Origin: Anodontia alba
Taxonomy: Eukaryota > Mollusca > Bivalvia > Lucinida > Lucinidae
NCBI GenBank assembly: GCA_964016985.1
Contig: OZ024827.1
Coordinates: 81,295,835-81,359,834 of the forward strand
Length of the DNA stretch: 64,000 nucleotides
Direction: 5' to 3'
The translations under genes were made by a program, and so were the position numbers. The number at the start of each line of letters is the position of its first letter. Within the stretch, counting starts at the first letter, position 1. Below are positions 63,180 through 64,000 of the stretch, one piece after another. The notes under the pieces are model-generated. The model was not told where the DNA came from. It did not search any database and saw only the letters and a list, made by a program, of their open reading frames with translations.

Positions 63180-63370
63180 CACTCTGGGAAAAAAATCAGC
63201 AGGCCACATATTGAAATATTTTTTCTTATTTTTCCCCAAAAACAGATTGATATTTCATGCAAATTTTCTACAATGATGACAAATTGCATGAAATGTCAAA
63301 TCCTGTTTTCTGGGAAAAATATCACCAATTTGTCTTCTGCTGAATTGGCCCAGAGAGAGGTAAAGGTTAA
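63180..63370. repeat. Dispersed repeat with TTTCATGCAAATTT palindrome
   Basis: TTTCATGCAAATTT and AAATTGCATGAAATGTCA flank TACAATGATGAC; followed by TCCTGTTTTCTGGGAAAAA and TTTGTCTTCTGCTGAATT. Relatives at 8.1, 19.8, 20.75, 25.2 and 58.65 kb. Confidence 0.55.
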
Positions 63371-64000
63371 GCGAGCCATAAACCGTCAATATAAAATAGT
63401 CTACCTTGTAAATTGCCATAAGGTCAAGGGTCTGAAGTGGCAACACAAAATCAGACTCAAGCAGGGAAACCCGATATCGGGATATCGGAGGTTGCGAGAT
63501 TTCGGAGGTAAACAAATGACGTCATCCAGCGACAGGGTATGTATTTATCCATTTTTTTATAGCTCATTTGATAAAAAAGCTGAGTTGCTCGTTCTAGAGA
63601 CATAATAATGAATATGTTAAAGCAAATATTTCCTTTCTCAGCTACTTTGTGGAGGTGAAAACGGCATTTGAACCAAGATGATCTATTTTTCATCTCAGTT
63701 TTTGCCTTTTCGACGGCTACCAGCCCGATCATGGTAAATGACATGTTGGTTTATTATTGCCCAAGGATGGACTTATCTTCTCTTCGACTGTCTTCATAGT
63801 TGTTTCAGTTTATCAACAAAAAATAACGCCCCCGGATGAAATTTAAAGCAAGTACTAGCGAAAATTTGGATAACGGAATATTCGGAGGTACATTGACACA
63901 TGATGCTGTAGATCTCGGAGGGACTGTTGCTGGATTTCGGAGGCACTGAAAATTGACGGAGTGAGTTCTGTCTAAAAAAGCAATATAAATTAAAACCTGC
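63371..64000. other. Gene-free DNA
   Basis: Reading frames here have no motif. CGATATCGGGATATCGG at 63472-63488 is a short palindromic patch. Confidence 0.3.

Noticed and set aside
63144..63605. 153-codon plus-strand frame
   Set aside because: Overlaps a dispersed repeat with a palindrome and shows no motif.

Overview
The window looks like intergenic or intronic nuclear DNA from a repeat-rich animal, most likely a heterodont bivalve. This rests on AT-rich sequence with almost no conserved cellular coding, tRNA-derived SINEs with an ATT-type tail, mariner and pogo-like DNA transposons, tandem arrays carrying TGACCTTGACCTT, and very many short foldback elements. The bivalve assignment is an inference from repeat style; no host gene in the window fixes the species.

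Layout. 0-10 kb: MITEs, hairpins, a 190-bp tandem array (2.27-3.74 kb) and a 274-bp tandem repeat (8.85-9.44 kb). 10.6-18.05 kb: a young minus-strand Ty3/Gypsy-class LTR retrotransposon with pol order protease-integrase-RT-RNase H (Gmr1-type order), a tRNA-Pro type primer site, three LTR copies produced by a 1.12-kb internal tandem duplication, and a 4-bp target duplication. 18-23 kb: foldback DNA, including a 2-kb element whose ends are arrays of TACCCCTAGGGGTA palindromes. 23.9-25.1 kb: two small minus-strand membrane micropeptide reading frames, one with a mitoregulin-like pattern; the other has a paralogue in a segmental duplicate at 43.4-44.2 kb. 25.3-32.9 kb: microsatellites, a 180-bp tandem array, and two nested SINEs. 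33.0-37.6 kb: a 4.6-kb head-to-head inverted pair of 41-bp minisatellite arrays. 38.2-43.3 kb: an internally deleted mariner, a tRNA-SINE, a 183-bp tandem array and a retroelement coding fragment. 44.3-48.9 kb: an unrecognised compact cluster of convergent small genes with a 103-bp palindrome, virus-like in layout. 49-54 kb: MITEs and a long-armed foldback. 54-55 kb: a 160-bp tandem array. 55.5-56.8 kb: a broken mariner transposase. 57.5-60.2 kb: a probable terminal exon of a host gene on the minus strand, a duplicated copy of its acceptor region, and pogo-like MITEs. 60.2-64 kb: minisatellites and MITEs.

What works together. Within the LTR element, gag, protease, integrase, RT and RNase H form one retrotransposition system, now interrupted by a TAG in gag. 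The 44.3-48.9 kb cluster has plus-strand genes on the left and minus-strand genes on the right converging near 47.33 kb, an N-terminal helix-turn-helix-like module shared by two proteins, and repeats and a TATA box upstream of the first gene. It is the best candidate for an undescribed system, probably an endogenised DNA-virus-like or large mobile element fragment, but no replicase, integrase or capsid gene is recognisable in it. Most other signal is dispersed hairpin DNA: one palindrome (core CAAACAGTGTAGACCC) occurs at about 17 sites and a second (core CCGCCTCGGCGAGGCGG) at about 13 sites inside different element types.
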